A DNA stretch of 64,000 bases from Diploscapter coronatus (Eukaryota; Nematoda; Chromadorea; Rhabditida; Rhabditidae): NCBI GenBank assembly GCA_964036155.1, contig OZ038423.1:69703249-69767248 (forward strand), read 5' to 3'. The position numbers and the translations under genes were made by a program. This document shows positions 18,901 through 29,406 of the stretch, one piece after another. Below the pieces are notes generated by a model. It was not told the DNA's origin and made no database searches. It saw only the letters and a program-made list of their open reading frames with translations. The stretch's first letter is position 1, and each line of letters begins with the position of its first letter.

Positions 18901-21407
18901 AGTTATTTTATTACTTAAACTTGTAGGTAGAAAGCGGTATGCACGTTCCTCGCTTTCCTAAAATGGACAAGGCAGGCTCGATGCTCACTGCCGCAATCAT
19001 GATTTCCATTGTCAGCTTCGTCATCCATCTGGCCATGGCCAAACTGTGCGCCAAGAAGTTGAACTACGAAATCGATGCTAATCAGGTATTAATTAAAGAT
19101 TGTTGTAATGACGTCATCTAAAAGACTGAATATGACGTTATCTTTGAGACTATTTTCATGACTCATGTTTATTCTTTACTGGCCGTAATAACTTTTATTT
19201 TGAAAAGGCGTCATGTTTTAAAAAATACAATGACGTCATAATTGATTGATCTCAGGAATGGCTAGCCCTCGGTCTAATGCACTCGATTAGTTCCCTATTC
19301 GGAGGGTTTGCGGGTGGATCTTCACTAGGTCGGACCATGATGCAGGTCAAATTCGGAACTAAGTCTCAGGTAATTAACTGAGTTAATTAGGATAATTATC
19401 TATTTCGGCTATCAACAATCGTGTGCTGCTGCATGCTGGTCCTATTCGTCTACGGGACGTCGCATTTGATATACCATTTGCCAAAGGTACGAATTACAAA
19501 ACTAAATAAATTAATTTTTACTTAAATTATTTAAATTCCAGGCAGTTTTAGCTTCCATCGTTGTAGTTGCACTGAAAAGCCTATTCGTCCAGCTAATTCA
19601 AGCCTTCAAGATCTGGCGCCAGAGCATCGTTGACTTCGTAGGAGTTTTGGATCTCATTTTCAAACCTACTTTTGTAGATGATCTTCCTGATCACGTTCTG
19701 TGCAGTCGTACTGCTAACTGTGGATGAAGGACTTGTGATCGGCATCGCTTTCGCGTTATTGACTGTGGTGTTCAGGACACAATGGCATGATTATTTTATT
19801 ACGTCATATAATAACGCCTTTTTAGTTATAAATTAGCGTTATATAACTAGTGGTGACGTTGTTTTTTCCAATGTTTCAGGGCAAGCAGTACGCGAATGGG
19901 TCGTATTCCCGGTAGTGCGGACTTCAAAGGCCTCGGTCACTACAAAATGGCCCAGGAGATTCCAGGTGTGAAGGTAGAAAATTTGAGAATTTTATTATTA
20001 AAAATATTAGCATTGAAAAAAGTTCGAAAATTGCTCCATTTGAACTATATTTTTTAGTTTCAAAATTCCAACTTATTCGATTGTTAAGGTGTTCCGATTC
20101 GACGCCCCTCTGTACTTTGCCAACGCCGACCTGTTCGTCAACCGCGTCTACAGAGCGTGCGGAATCAATCCCGTGAATGGTAGGATTTTTTTAACCGATC
20201 TCTTCCGCTTATCAAAAATTTGTTTATCAAATAAAGATATCATTTTCTTCACAAAATGTGTCAAAATGACGATTTTTATTTTATTTGATCAAAAATGTAT
20301 CAAAAACCATATCATTTAGTTCACCTGAATAATAAAAGCTGATCTTCACGATAAACTAAATAAAAATTAGCGTGTTTCAGTTCGAACCACCCTCGCTAAA
20401 CGAGAATCGGAAATCAAGAAGAAGAAACAAAAGATGATGAAATCGAAGTTGGACACTGTAGAGATAGAGCCGACGGATCCTGAAGAGGTTGTGCCGCTGA
20501 CGACCAAAGGGAAAGGTATACTGTAGGATGGCGTCATATGGATTCTGAAATTGACACCATCTAATTCAGACAGTGACTCCGAGACGAAAGACAGCGACTG
20601 GGAGAATGAGATGGGCTTTCTCAGCCAGGTCGAAGTCACTCAAGTCACCCATTTAGTCTTGGGTAAGATAGGCGCCTTTTAAGAATAACGCCTTTAAAAG
20701 TAACATCATTCCAGATTTCTCGACAATCCCGTTCATCGATTCGATGGGTTTGGACGCGGTGGCGTCGATCTACGAGGATTACAGATCGATTGACATCGGA
20801 GTGATGTTGGCTCAGGCTAAAAGTAGGTAAATGACGTCATAGTGTCATGAGGTCAGATTCTGAGTCCTAAATGACGCCATTTTATAGTATCCGTGCGCCA
20901 ACTCTTCGAAGCGACGAATTTCATTGCTCGCATGCCCAAGAATCGGATGTTCGTGAATCTCAACGATGCCGTGACGCAAGCCGTTAGAGAACAACAAGCG
21001 GCCTACAATAAGCACACCTCTGTAAGAAGATTATAGTTCTGGCAAACATTTGATTTCCGCTAAGAATTGGACCATCGACTTAAATGCGAAATTTTGCAGA
21101 TGGAGAACGTTGCCCTTCAACCACCAGTGGCGAATGAACCCATGGCTAAGTCGGTTGCTCAAAAGACGACAACGACAACACCCTTTGATGAGGGTATGTT
21201 AGTTGTTGCTGTTAATTATGCTAATTTGGTGCTAATTTTAGGCGAACAACAATTGCACCCCGCTGCACAGCACTCAGAACGAGTTGAGGAGTCAAAGAAA
21301 AAACAGGATAAATTGCTGACCCTGGATAAAGTATTTTTAACTATTGATTGTTTTTTCAAAGGTTATTCTAATTTCAGACCCAAATACACTCGGCGGAGAA
21401 GAATTAA
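16000..21407 (+). CDS. SLC26/SulP anion transporter with C-terminal STAS domain, about 867 aa
   Basis: Membrane anion exchanger (sulfate, chloride, bicarbonate or oxalate type; substrate not predictable). Residues about 99-578 hold the transport domain with the signature PQGLAYGYLVGVPPIYGL. The later TM block ends in VVFRTQ and MGRIPG, followed by a STAS domain (about 579-797; FSTIPFIDSMGLDAV) split by a charged, Lys-rich insert (exons 19-20). Exons: 16000-16078, 16128-16206, 16278-16413, 16619-16766, 16948-17058, 17241-17321, 17475-17596, 17800-17863, 17913-18020, 18158-18336, 18494-18568, 18927-19085, 19256-19369, 19409-19486, 19542-19637, 19678-19784 (or 19802), 19880-19973, 20089-20179, 20381-20515, 20570-20662, 20715-20822, 20888-21021, 21100-21193, 21242-21330, 21378-21407. 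The intron after 16766 must use a GC donor. The intron 19370-19408 appears to end in CGG, because a 21-bp intron or a stop is the alternative. An AATAAA lies 69 bp after the stop. Confidence 0.94.
16829..16855 (+). repeat. Dispersed intron motif AATAAAGCTGATCTTCA, copy 3
   Basis: In the GC-AG intron of the SLC26 gene, with the same AATAAAGCTGATCTTC core as the collagen-intron copy. Confidence 0.5.
18643..18843. mobile_element. hAT-type MITE, 201 bp, with 8-bp target duplication
   Basis: The ends are CAGGGGTGGGCCGGGA and its exact inverse (16 bp). The element is flanked by identical 8-bp repeats GTTCATAT at 18635-18642 and 18844-18851. Both features are diagnostic of hAT-superfamily insertions. 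The interior is made of repeated CCCGATCCCGGTC units and has no transposase. It sits inside an SLC26 intron (18569-18926), so it is removed by splicing. The perfect target duplication suggests a fairly recent insertion. Confidence 0.92.
20331..20352 (+). repeat. Dispersed intron motif AATAAAAGCTGATCTTCA, copy 4
   Basis: In the SLC26 intron that splits the STAS domain, about 30 bp before the acceptor. Confidence 0.45.
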
Positions 21408-22102
21408 ATAGCAGATTTCTGTAAGGATCTGAATTTTTAGACACACTCAAAATTCTACACTGTATAAAGGCGTCGAATAAACACTTTTCGATTATTCTAA
21501 TTTCGAAATATTAATGAAGTTCAGCCTTTCTCGAAGAATCTATAAATCCCTAGTTTCGTTTCAATTTGACATCACCTTATTCGGCAAATCGATATCGGCT
21601 ATTTTTTCATATACCTAATGCCATATTTTCAGCCGTTTTCCCTCTGTCTATGCTTCATCATATGATTAGAGATTCTTTGAAATACCATAAAGTGTAATGG
21701 ACAAATGTAACTGTGTGGTGGCCGAGACACAAAGGAGAAAGTCAATGCAAAAAGTGAAAACAGAATGAATGATCCTGTTCCATTAATTTCTCTGCGTCTT
21801 TTCCCTCGTTCACTTCTCGGTACTCTAGCTGTTTTCTTTTTCTTTAATCTTCCTTTTTCCTTCTATTTCTCTTCTCTATTCTCTTTCGCTAATCGTATCA
21901 CTTTATCATTGAAGCCCTGCTTGTCATAACATCCCCCCCTCCATTAACTGCCCCAAATATGTCTAACCTTCACCTTCCCCTATGCCTGGTCATCCTCATC
22001 GATATCATTGTCAGGTTTTATTTCAGATTTTCCTTATTTTCCCGCCATTTTTTCGGGGCCACGCCCACTTTTTATCAGAGTCAAATAACGGATTGATAAA
22101 GA
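21408..22102. other. Intergenic spacer, 3' of SLC26 to 5' of unknown gene
   Basis: It contains the AATAAA at 21476, then pyrimidine-rich sequence (about 21780-21960) and the presumed promoter of the next gene. No coding exon was seen. Confidence 0.5.
21476..21481 (+). terminator. Polyadenylation signal AATAAA
   Basis: 69 bp after the SLC26 stop codon. Confidence 0.6.
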
Positions 22103-23501
22103 ATGGCAGACGATGATAATAGTCCATTGATAGTCGATCATGAATAGGATTTTGCTGACTTTAACTTCATTATTATTAGACCTGTCTTCATTTGAGGTTA
22201 AACCTTTGGAGTTTCTGAAGTTAAAGTTGGGTTGGAGTTAAACTTTGAAAATTTTTCAAAATTGAAGTTTTTTTCTTCAATCATCTGAAATTGAAGTTAA
22301 CTATTTTTTCAATTATGCAAAACCCTCACGATAAAATGACATCATTTAGTTGGCTGAATCTCCCCCTTCCCTTAGTGATATCGATCTAATCAACGATCCG
22401 GTTCTGAACGATGTCTTCAAATCTTCAAAACCCTCGACCTCGGCCGAAGCCGGATTCCGACCTCCCGAAACTCCTTCACTCACTCATTACTCCGGTCAAT
22501 CACCCTACCAGCCACTGCCAGCCACAGCCCAGGTAGGTTTGTTAAATTGTCAACGCGCAAAAGAGGCTATCGAGCACAGGTAGTGCAAGCAGACTCTGGC
22601 AACCTACGATGAAATAGTGCGTTCATTGAAGGGAGCTAAAGACATAATTAAAGCGTTTCTCCTCTGCATGCATCAGATTCCGATAGCCTCTTTCCGCGCC
22701 ACTAATATTTCCATTCGAACTTCAATCTTGCACTATTGGACTAATTATCATTTTCCTTTTCCAATACTATTTCTCAGAAAAGCGTGAATACTACTTATGA
22801 TCTCAGATACTAATTCAAAAACTTTTTATCCAGGTATACATAAAATAGGTAATAAAATGATACTATATTAAAACCTTAAGCTATTAACTAATTTTAAATC
22901 TAAGTTAAATTCAGCATTTATGGCTTTAATTTCAGCCAACCTATCCACCAGCCACGAATTTCTATGGACGAGAATACTATTATTCGAGAGGTATTGGCTT
23001 ATATTTAAAAATTAGCATATTCCTCTTTCATGTTATATGGCCAGAAAGTGAAAATTGTATTGAACTTAAGGTTATATTTTTAATTACGAAAATTTATTGG
23101 ATGATTAAATAGAATTTCTACAAACACTTTCAATCGAGTACGTCTCGAACTTTTAAAAATGTCCTAATCCAGGCGAGGTTCCAATTGATCACACGTCCGC
23201 GTTGGGAGAAGCGCAACCGCCCATGGGAGTGAATCACAATGGATGGAACCAATTGGCTGAGCAAGGAGCTAGCTTTCTAGCTAATGGAGCTTCGGCGGTT
23301 TATAAGTAGAGAATTTTGACCTCTTTTCAAAAGTCTAATCGCTTTTTTAAAAGCCTAATTTATTAGAAAAAGATTGATCTTTATTATAAAATTAATCTCT
23401 TTTATTCCAGAGGCACAACCTATATGAGTCAAGCCCTCGGAATTCCACAAATGAACTATCAAGTGCCACTTTTAACCGACGCAGCGAGATTTTTCGGCTG
23501 A
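22103..23501 (+). CDS. Unknown 163-aa protein, proline/tyrosine-rich N-terminus
   Basis: I do not recognise this family. Five phase-consistent exons (22103-22132, 22350-22532, 22936-22990, 23173-23305, 23411-23501) give a complete frame from MADDDNSPLI to a TGA. The N-terminal half is acidic and then Ser/Pro/Tyr-rich (YSGQSPYQPLP). The C-terminal half is compact and looks conserved in style: a GVNHNGWNQLAEQGASFL segment, small Ala/Gly-rich helices, and an end in LLTDAARFFG. No signal peptide or membrane helix is evident, so a cytosolic or peripheral protein is likely. The NSPLI start resembles acidic/di-leucine sorting signals, but that is weak. The first exon is short and rests on a GTCGAT donor. 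An AATAAA follows at 23570. Confidence 0.8.
22554..22740. repeat. Foldback element in intron of the unknown 163-aa gene
   Basis: The left arm GCGCAAAAGAGGCTATCG pairs with the right arm CGATAGCCTCTTTCCGCG at 22681. A second inverted pair (AATAGTGC..TTGAAG / CTTCAA..GCACTATT) lies at about 22613 and 22720. No second copy was seen in this window. Confidence 0.55.
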
Positions 23502-24450
23502 AACTTCAAAATTTTGGTAGATTTACCTAGATTGATCTCATATATTTAGAAAATTTACATGATTACGTCAATAAAGCTTTAGAATTGCTTAAAACTAGTT
23601 TTTGTTTTTTTTTAAATAATCACTGATTACAATATATTATGCAATATGCATTCATATCATTTTCACGTGAATAAATTAGAATAAACTGTACATTGATCGG
23701 ATGGATAATATCGAATCCCTTCTAGCCCCGCCCCCTGGCTATCTATATCCTTCTAGACCCTTCCTTTTTAGTAGTCAGATGATATATAAATTATATCCTT
23801 GCCCAGAGTTCGTCATACCTTAGATCTCTATCTGAGGATTTCTTTTTCTCTGAGATCTCATAAATCCCATTATATCTGATTTCACACCCACTGACCTGTA
23901 TGACCAAAATGGCAATCTCACTTGTTCGTCTATCGCAAAAATATATAATCTTTCGCGATTTATTATTGATTTATTCGAACTCTTCTTGTAAAGTTTGCAC
24001 TCAAATTGTTTTTCTGAATCGGCAAATTTTATTATCATATGTTAAGCATAGGAACTCAAAAACGCCGGGATATCTTCTAGTTTCATTGTTTCAAGACTGA
24101 AAAGTGACACTAGTGCCCAAAACAATATGGCAATCAAGGTCTTATCACAACTTTATTAGAGAAATAGCACTATATTTGGAGAGGGAAAAGATAATAGTAT
24201 GCGTTGTTAACAATTGCATTATTTATCATTGTTCACGGTATTCGAAATTTATTTATGCTGACAGTTACATTCTTTTCGCTATTGATACCCCAATATAAAA
24301 GGGCATTATTCATAGTAGCATAGATATTTCGACCATTCATCGTCAAATTATCGTAACAATTTGCGTAATTTCATCATTCAACATCATAAATATATCTTAT
24401 GCCTTAAAAGTTACAGTAATCCCTAATTTTTGATAATTTCAGCCCACATT
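23502..24450. other. Intergenic spacer of about 950 bp
   Basis: It holds the AATAAA at 23570 and then AT-rich sequence with small open frames on both strands that show no protein-like pattern. The promoter of the small secreted protein is presumably at its right end. Confidence 0.5.
23570..23575 (+). terminator. Polyadenylation signal AATAAA
   Basis: 69 bp after the stop of the 163-aa gene. Confidence 0.55.
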
Positions 24451-25009
24451 ATGCATATCCTCACTCTGATCTCCCTTTTCGTCTGCCTGATCTTCGTTTC
24501 TTCCTTCCATCTCAATGAGCAACTTGAAGAGGTATGAAAATAGCCTCCGCCTCTTTTTAATAAAAGCTAAATTTTGCAATTTAGCTGCACAGATTCAGAA
24601 GAGATGCCAAAGATTCCAAGTCTTCGGAGTCAAATGAAGTAAAAATTTTAAAGATTATAAGATTTAAGTACTATATTATATATGGATAATTTAAGTCCTA
24701 AATCTTATAATTTAAATTTAGAAAGAGAAAATGACGGAATCTTCTGGCGAAGGCTTGACTCGAGTCAGCCGAGATACTATTGAAGAGGCTTCGGGAACCG
24801 TAAGGATTCGAAATTATATTACAATTTTAATTTCATGAATCTTTAAACATATAAAACTTCAAAATAATAAGACTTCTTAAAATTTTATGAGACCTTTAAG
24901 AATAAAATTTTAGGACCCCAACCCGACTCGCCTAATTCGAGAGACCTCTGGGGAGGAGCCAGCCAAAATGATCGCAACCGAAGAAACGGAAGGCTCCGGG
25001 GAGCACTAA
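24451..25009 (+). CDS. Small secreted acidic protein, probable chondroitin proteoglycan core, 102 aa
   Basis: Four exons (24451-24531, 24585-24638, 24722-24799, 24914-25009) form a closed frame. Residues 1-20 are a clear signal peptide (MHILTLISLFVCLIFVSS). A basic site, HRFRR, follows at about residues 28-34 and could be a proprotein cleavage site. The rest is acidic, has no Cys, and carries four Ser-Gly pairs, each beside Glu or Asp (SSGEG, EASGTD, TSGEEP, EGSGEH). That is the established context for xylose attachment in glycosaminoglycan chains. C. elegans has several small secreted chondroitin proteoglycans with this make-up (family knowledge), so that role is inferred. The alternative is a peptide precursor. 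An acceptor TTTCAG lies 8 nt before the ATG, which fits trans-splicing. Confidence 0.8.
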
Positions 25010-25693
25010 TTGAATCTAATTAACCTACTTAATTGCTTTAATTATCCTCTCAATTAACTTAACTTAATTACCTTCAATTATCTGTACCATAGGCACAACT
25101 AGTTATATCTATGGACGGTAAAAGGTTTTGCTAAATTTATAACTTTCCTGGTTCCCTTTACTTCAAAAGTTCAATTTTGCTCTAGCTAAAAATTGTGAAG
25201 AAAAACTGAATACAAAATCATGTTTGATCGAAAAAAAATTCCGCCAAAAGTAGTCCTCAAAATGAACACGGTTTTGCTTCACAAAAAGGCATTAACACCT
25301 ACCCACACTAGAGTTTTGGATTGATTTTTGGTACAGAACTGTTTCATTGGATGATTCACCGAATTAGCTCACGACTTTTTTTATGTATCTCCACTTTTGA
25401 AGGGTACTTGCTTCCTATTTTCGAAGTTTCCAATGACCACTTTTTGAATAAAAGCAAAAAATGCGAGGGGGTGGAGTTTGCGGTCCCTAATTATTATATC
25501 TACCTCATTAATTAGTCTTTCTCAGTTTCGAATTGATTACTTATATCTCATGAATCTCAGGAATTAATTGTTGTTATTCTTATTATGTTTAAATAAACCT
25601 TATTTAAGTTTATTGAAATCTAGAAACTACAGTATTCCTTCTATGAGATCAGGTTTGATTTTGTCTGTTTTAAAAGCAGACTGAAAATCCAAC
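25010..25693. other. Convergent 3' spacer with phased AATTA blocks
   Basis: It lies between two converging genes. Positions 25010-25090 are an array of AATTA/TTAATT blocks spaced about 9-14 bp. No coding sequence was seen. A reverse-strand polyadenylation signal lies at 25609. Confidence 0.5.
25609..25614 (-). terminator. Polyadenylation signal (AATAAA on minus strand)
   Basis: TTTATT on the plus strand, 80 bp beyond the stop of the SerRS-like gene. Confidence 0.5.
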
Positions 25694-27750
25694 TTAAGTC
25701 AATCCGACTCCCTCCTTAATAGCTTTCCTGATGATCTTCGGAGGATCTTTCCCGTCCACCAAGAAATCGATGATTCTAGCCAGAACCCGACTGAATTAAC
25801 TTCCATTTTCTTTAAAAAAATTAAATTTAAATTAGATGAGTTTAAACTTCTAACAATTTGCACATTTTTGGTGTAAATTATTTGAAGCATTTGGTCAGAT
25901 AATCTTATTTTATCATACCTGAGGTCTGTTACGACATAGGCCATGTGCACGTAGCCCTCATCCGTGCAAATATTCAATCTTTTAGGGACGTATTGACCAA
26001 TTCTGGAGATCTGGAATTAAAAATATTAATTAAACAGAAAAGACAGAAAATTAGATTTTCCTCCTTAAAAATAATGTTGGAGAAATTTCTTTTATACATT
26101 AAACATTTTAAACCTACCCTCGCCAGCTCCAGCCCCCTTTCTTCAATGACTATGGCCTGGGATTCGTAATTGTGCAGCTCCGTTCCAGTTGCCGTTCGGC
26201 CTTTGATATCCAAATCAAGATCCTCTTGCATAATGGCGGCTGGAAAATCAATAATTTGAAAAATGGGTAGGAAATAATTTTGTTTAAATACCCAATCTAG
26301 CAGCGGCACTATTGATCAAGCCATCCATTTCATCTTCGGATTTAGCCAAAATCAGCACCGTATGTTTCATTCGCTGGCGAGCTCGAATCAAGTCGATTGA
26401 ATTGGACTGAACCTTTTAAAATCGAATCTTTTCCTAGTTGTTTTTACTCCGAATCAGCTTAAAATTGATACAAGATTTGATTCTTTTTCTATAATTTTGT
26501 ATCATTTTATCTCAGAATTGATCCAAAAATTTCATTTTATTTTAAACCATACCTTATGATGATAGGCGGGTCCGATGGCCTGAAGCTGGAGGGGCCAAGA
26601 ATTGTTTTCCGCCGAAAATTGCGTCTTAATGAACGCCGACACCAACGCGGCTAGCGAATTTCCTACTGTAAAAATAACTTGACTTTTCAAAATAACGAGT
26701 TGAAAAATATTTTATTCAGCAAAAATTTTAAGAAAAAGTTTTTTTTTCTCAAAATATAAGTTCTTCTATGCATTTTCTGTTTTCTAAAGTAAAAGCTACA
26801 GAAAAAACGTGATCATTCCAAATTACTGGTTAAATTCATACCGACATAAATCGCAGGTTTGTTCGATTTGTCGCCAGAATCGGTGAACTCGAGAAATTTG
26901 TCCACATCCACATTCAGCCCTTCCAAAACAGCTGCTCTCACAAAGTAAGAAGGCGAAATTAGCATCGTGTCCGAAAACGCGTCCAAGAGCTGATTGCTGA
27001 AATTTTTAAATTGTGCATTTCAAAAAATTGCAAAATGCACTTTTCATTTATAAAAACAATACTTAAAAATTTTGTAAAACACCGACCACAAATTATTGAG
27101 AATCAGCGCTGGATACCCGACCAAATGAATCGTGCTAGTCTCTTTTTCAATTCGCATCAGGCCTTGTTGAGCGAGGTATTGCGAGTGTTCTGGAAAAAAT
27201 AAAGAAATTTAAAATAATAATTTAAAAAATACTCGATGGCTTGAGCATGGACTTCATTTCAGTGGAAGTTTTGTGGATGGTGTTGGGTAATTTCAGAACT
27301 TCAACCAGACCCGGGGAGACCTCACGCATCGCCTTTTTCAGGGTGCTGTCATCCTAAAATTTTGAAAACTCGTATTTTTAAATCTTATCTTTACATTTTA
27401 TTACAACTTTTAAAATTTTATTTTTAATCTACCTTATTCCGCCTCCATGTCTCGTATCTCTGCCAGAAAGCGTCGTATTCTTTCTTCAACTTTTCCAAAT
27501 CGACAGAAATATTCCTTTCTTCGAGCGATTTTTTCACGCTTTCATCGGAGAGAAGATCGCTGAAAATATTTTTAAAAAGATAATCCAATTAAAATAACAT
27601 AGATAAATATTGGGAATAAAATTTTTTAAAATAAGATCAAAAATACCGAAAATCGACGTTCGGATCTACGACGTGGAACCCCGAGCCGCCCGTAAATTTT
27701 ACGGCCAAATTCGACATTCGCCTTGTGGGGGAAAATATTCGAGATAACAT
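25694..27750 (-). CDS. Seryl-tRNA-synthetase-like mitochondrial protein, 383 aa, degenerate active site
   Basis: Ten exons in perfect phase: 27647-27750, 27433-27559, 27233-27353, 27083-27189, 26842-26989, 26553-26665, 26292-26412, 26118-26239, 25919-26010, 25694-25800 (right edge 25790 by codon count). The start MLSRIFSPTRRMSN is a basic, amphipathic mitochondrial presequence. Residues about 30-110 match the SerRS N-terminal arm in layout (NVDFR..L, a long charged coiled coil). The catalytic fold follows: YVVGNSLAALVSAF stands where SerRS has LVGTAE, then a motif-2 region and a motif-3 region (TDLSRVLARIIDFL). The motif-2 Arg/Glu pair (FRxE) is missing: the position reads GPAYHHK. The motif-3 glycines are also lost. 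This is the pattern of SerRS paralogues such as SLIMP, known from insect mitochondria, which lack aminoacylation activity. So a non-catalytic mitochondrial role is inferred. A TTTTTAG acceptor lies 3 nt before the ATG. Confidence 0.85.
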
Positions 27751-28090
27751 TTTCTAAAAATCATCTTTATAAACAAAAAATTCAATTTTCACATACATTT
27801 CATGGACTCGAGCCACAATATTAGTAAATTTGAATAAATAAAATACATACTTTATTTTAAAAATAATTCACACGTTGTGAAATAAATATATTGAAAATTG
27901 TTGATATTTGAATATCTGAGGGTTGATATGAGAAAGACCTGACTGAAAAAAACAAACGAGATCCAATAAGTTCTATAAATTCAAAAATCGAACTTTCTAA
28001 CTTCTATTTTCATCACTAATAGTTGAAAAATGTATGCTAATTTTGAATTTCAAGTACTTATTGAATGACCAAATACAAAACTAACAGAAA
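27751..28090 (-). other. Intercistronic gap, probable operon junction
   Basis: 340 bp between the taf-10 stop and the SerRS-like start on the same strand. It contains a minus-strand AATAAA (27851-27856) and, about 97 bp further, a 3' splice site beside the next ATG. This is the spacing known for SL2-type trans-splicing in nematode operons. Confidence 0.55.
27851..27856 (-). terminator. Polyadenylation signal of taf-10 (AATAAA on minus strand)
   Basis: TTTATT on the plus strand, 235 bp after the taf-10 stop and about 100 bp before the downstream gene's 3' splice site. Confidence 0.5.
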
Positions 28091-29064
28091 TTAATGGCTA
28101 TAGGGAGGTTTGGAGAGATTGACACCGTATTCCTTGAGGACAGGCTCGAGTAATTCGTTAGTGAGTGTGAATTTCGTATCCTTCGTCCCCTTCTTCGTTT
28201 GGCCCAGGCCTTTCATGCGAGCCTAAATTTTAATTTTATAAAAATGAAAGAAAATCTTTTTACATTCTGCATGGCATCCAAAACGATGTCCGACACGAAC
28301 TTCTGAGTCGCCAGGGAAATTAGTCTGCAAAATCGAAAACTTGGAATATTTTTCAAAATAAAGTTTCTAAAGAAAAAATCGTTTTCCAAGAAATAGATTT
28401 TACCTGACGATTTTAGGGTCGGCCGAATCAATTCCCGCGGCTTGCATATAGTAGAGCGTCACCGCGTCAGGAATCGTCGGGGTGTATTCGTGGATTTGCG
28501 CCATGAAACTACGCAGGTCCTTGCCGGGAGGGGGCTGGAAAAATCATTTTTATTTTATTATTTTTATTTCTTAATCTTTACCGCCAACGAATTCAACATC
28601 ATCTGTTGCTGGGTGTTCGACACGGATGCAGAGGCAGAGGATCTGAATTTGAAAATACAATAAAATTTTAATTGAAAAATTTACTTGACAGCCTCAACCG
28701 AGGGCTCGCCGGGCAGCGATCTCGGCATGAAATGATAGCCGGACGGGCCCGCATTCGACTGAGAGGAGGGACCGGCGTAATTCTGAACAATGTAGAAATT
28801 GAAGAAAAAAAAAAACCTTTTTATTTTCAAAAATTCACATTTATTTCAATTCCATTTCACTATGATAAAAATAAACTGAAAGTTGCATATTCGAATTTTT
28901 AATCTAAAAATATGAATGAACAAAATGGAAAATGTTCGAATCGTAAACATAGGAGTTCCGAGATTGGCTTTTACCTGATCGTTGGCTCCCATTGGCAGGT
29001 GGGGCACAGCGAAGTCGCCCTGACCACTTATGTCCCTCATGTCCTGACTGTCGTGGGGGTTCAT
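28091..29064 (-). CDS. taf-10: TAF10, TFIID/SAGA histone-fold subunit, 190 aa
   Basis: Six exons (28975-29064, 28685-28782, 28582-28642, 28404-28534, 28264-28324, 28091-28222) give one frame. The N-terminal 85 residues are low-complexity (Gly, Ser, Asn, Gln). The C-terminal half is the conserved TAF10 domain: [50 protein letters not shown], then a basic [13 protein letters not shown] block and a short hydrophobic end. The AxxPKIVRLISLAxQKF core is specific to this subunit. TAF10 pairs with TAF8 in TFIID and with SUPT7L/SPT7-type subunits in SAGA (family knowledge) and acts in the nucleus. A CCAG acceptor lies 3 nt before the ATG. It is the likely first gene of an operon and diverges from the FKBP gene. 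Confidence 0.95.
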
Positions 29065-29406
29065 TTCCTGGGAAAGATACGAAAAATCGATAAAAATAAA
29101 GATAATCGAAATAGCGAATGAGAGACGCGGCTTACGCAAATTACGGGCTAAACAATGCAAGTTCACTGTTCGTGTTCGAGAAATTTCCTTTGTTTCTTTC
29201 CCCCTCACTCAATTTTGCTCTCTCGTTCATTGTTCGAATTTGCCGCTTTTCTATCGCTCGTGCTGACCAATTTTGACGCTCAGCTACGTCGGATTTTTGT
29301 TGATTTTTTTTTTTAAAAATTCGACAATTTTCTTCCAGAAATCTTTGGAAAATTCTAATGTTTTTTCTTTATTTTTAATTTGAAAAGTCTTCAGAAGCTC
29401 CCCAAA
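29065..29406. promoter_or_regulatory. Shared 5' region between taf-10 and the FKBP gene
   Basis: 342 bp between divergent start codons, with pyrimidine/CTC-rich runs and moderately higher GC than introns. A bidirectional promoter is inferred; no individual site is claimed. Confidence 0.45.

Noticed and set aside
19785..19802. HDYFIT as part of the SLC26 protein (GT donor at 19803)
   Set aside because: Not excluded, but the family alignment needs no insertion here, so the GC donor at 19785 was preferred. Both keep the frame.
23820..24298. Small open frames on both strands in the spacer before the proteoglycan gene
   Set aside because: AT-driven composition, no splice structure, no domains.
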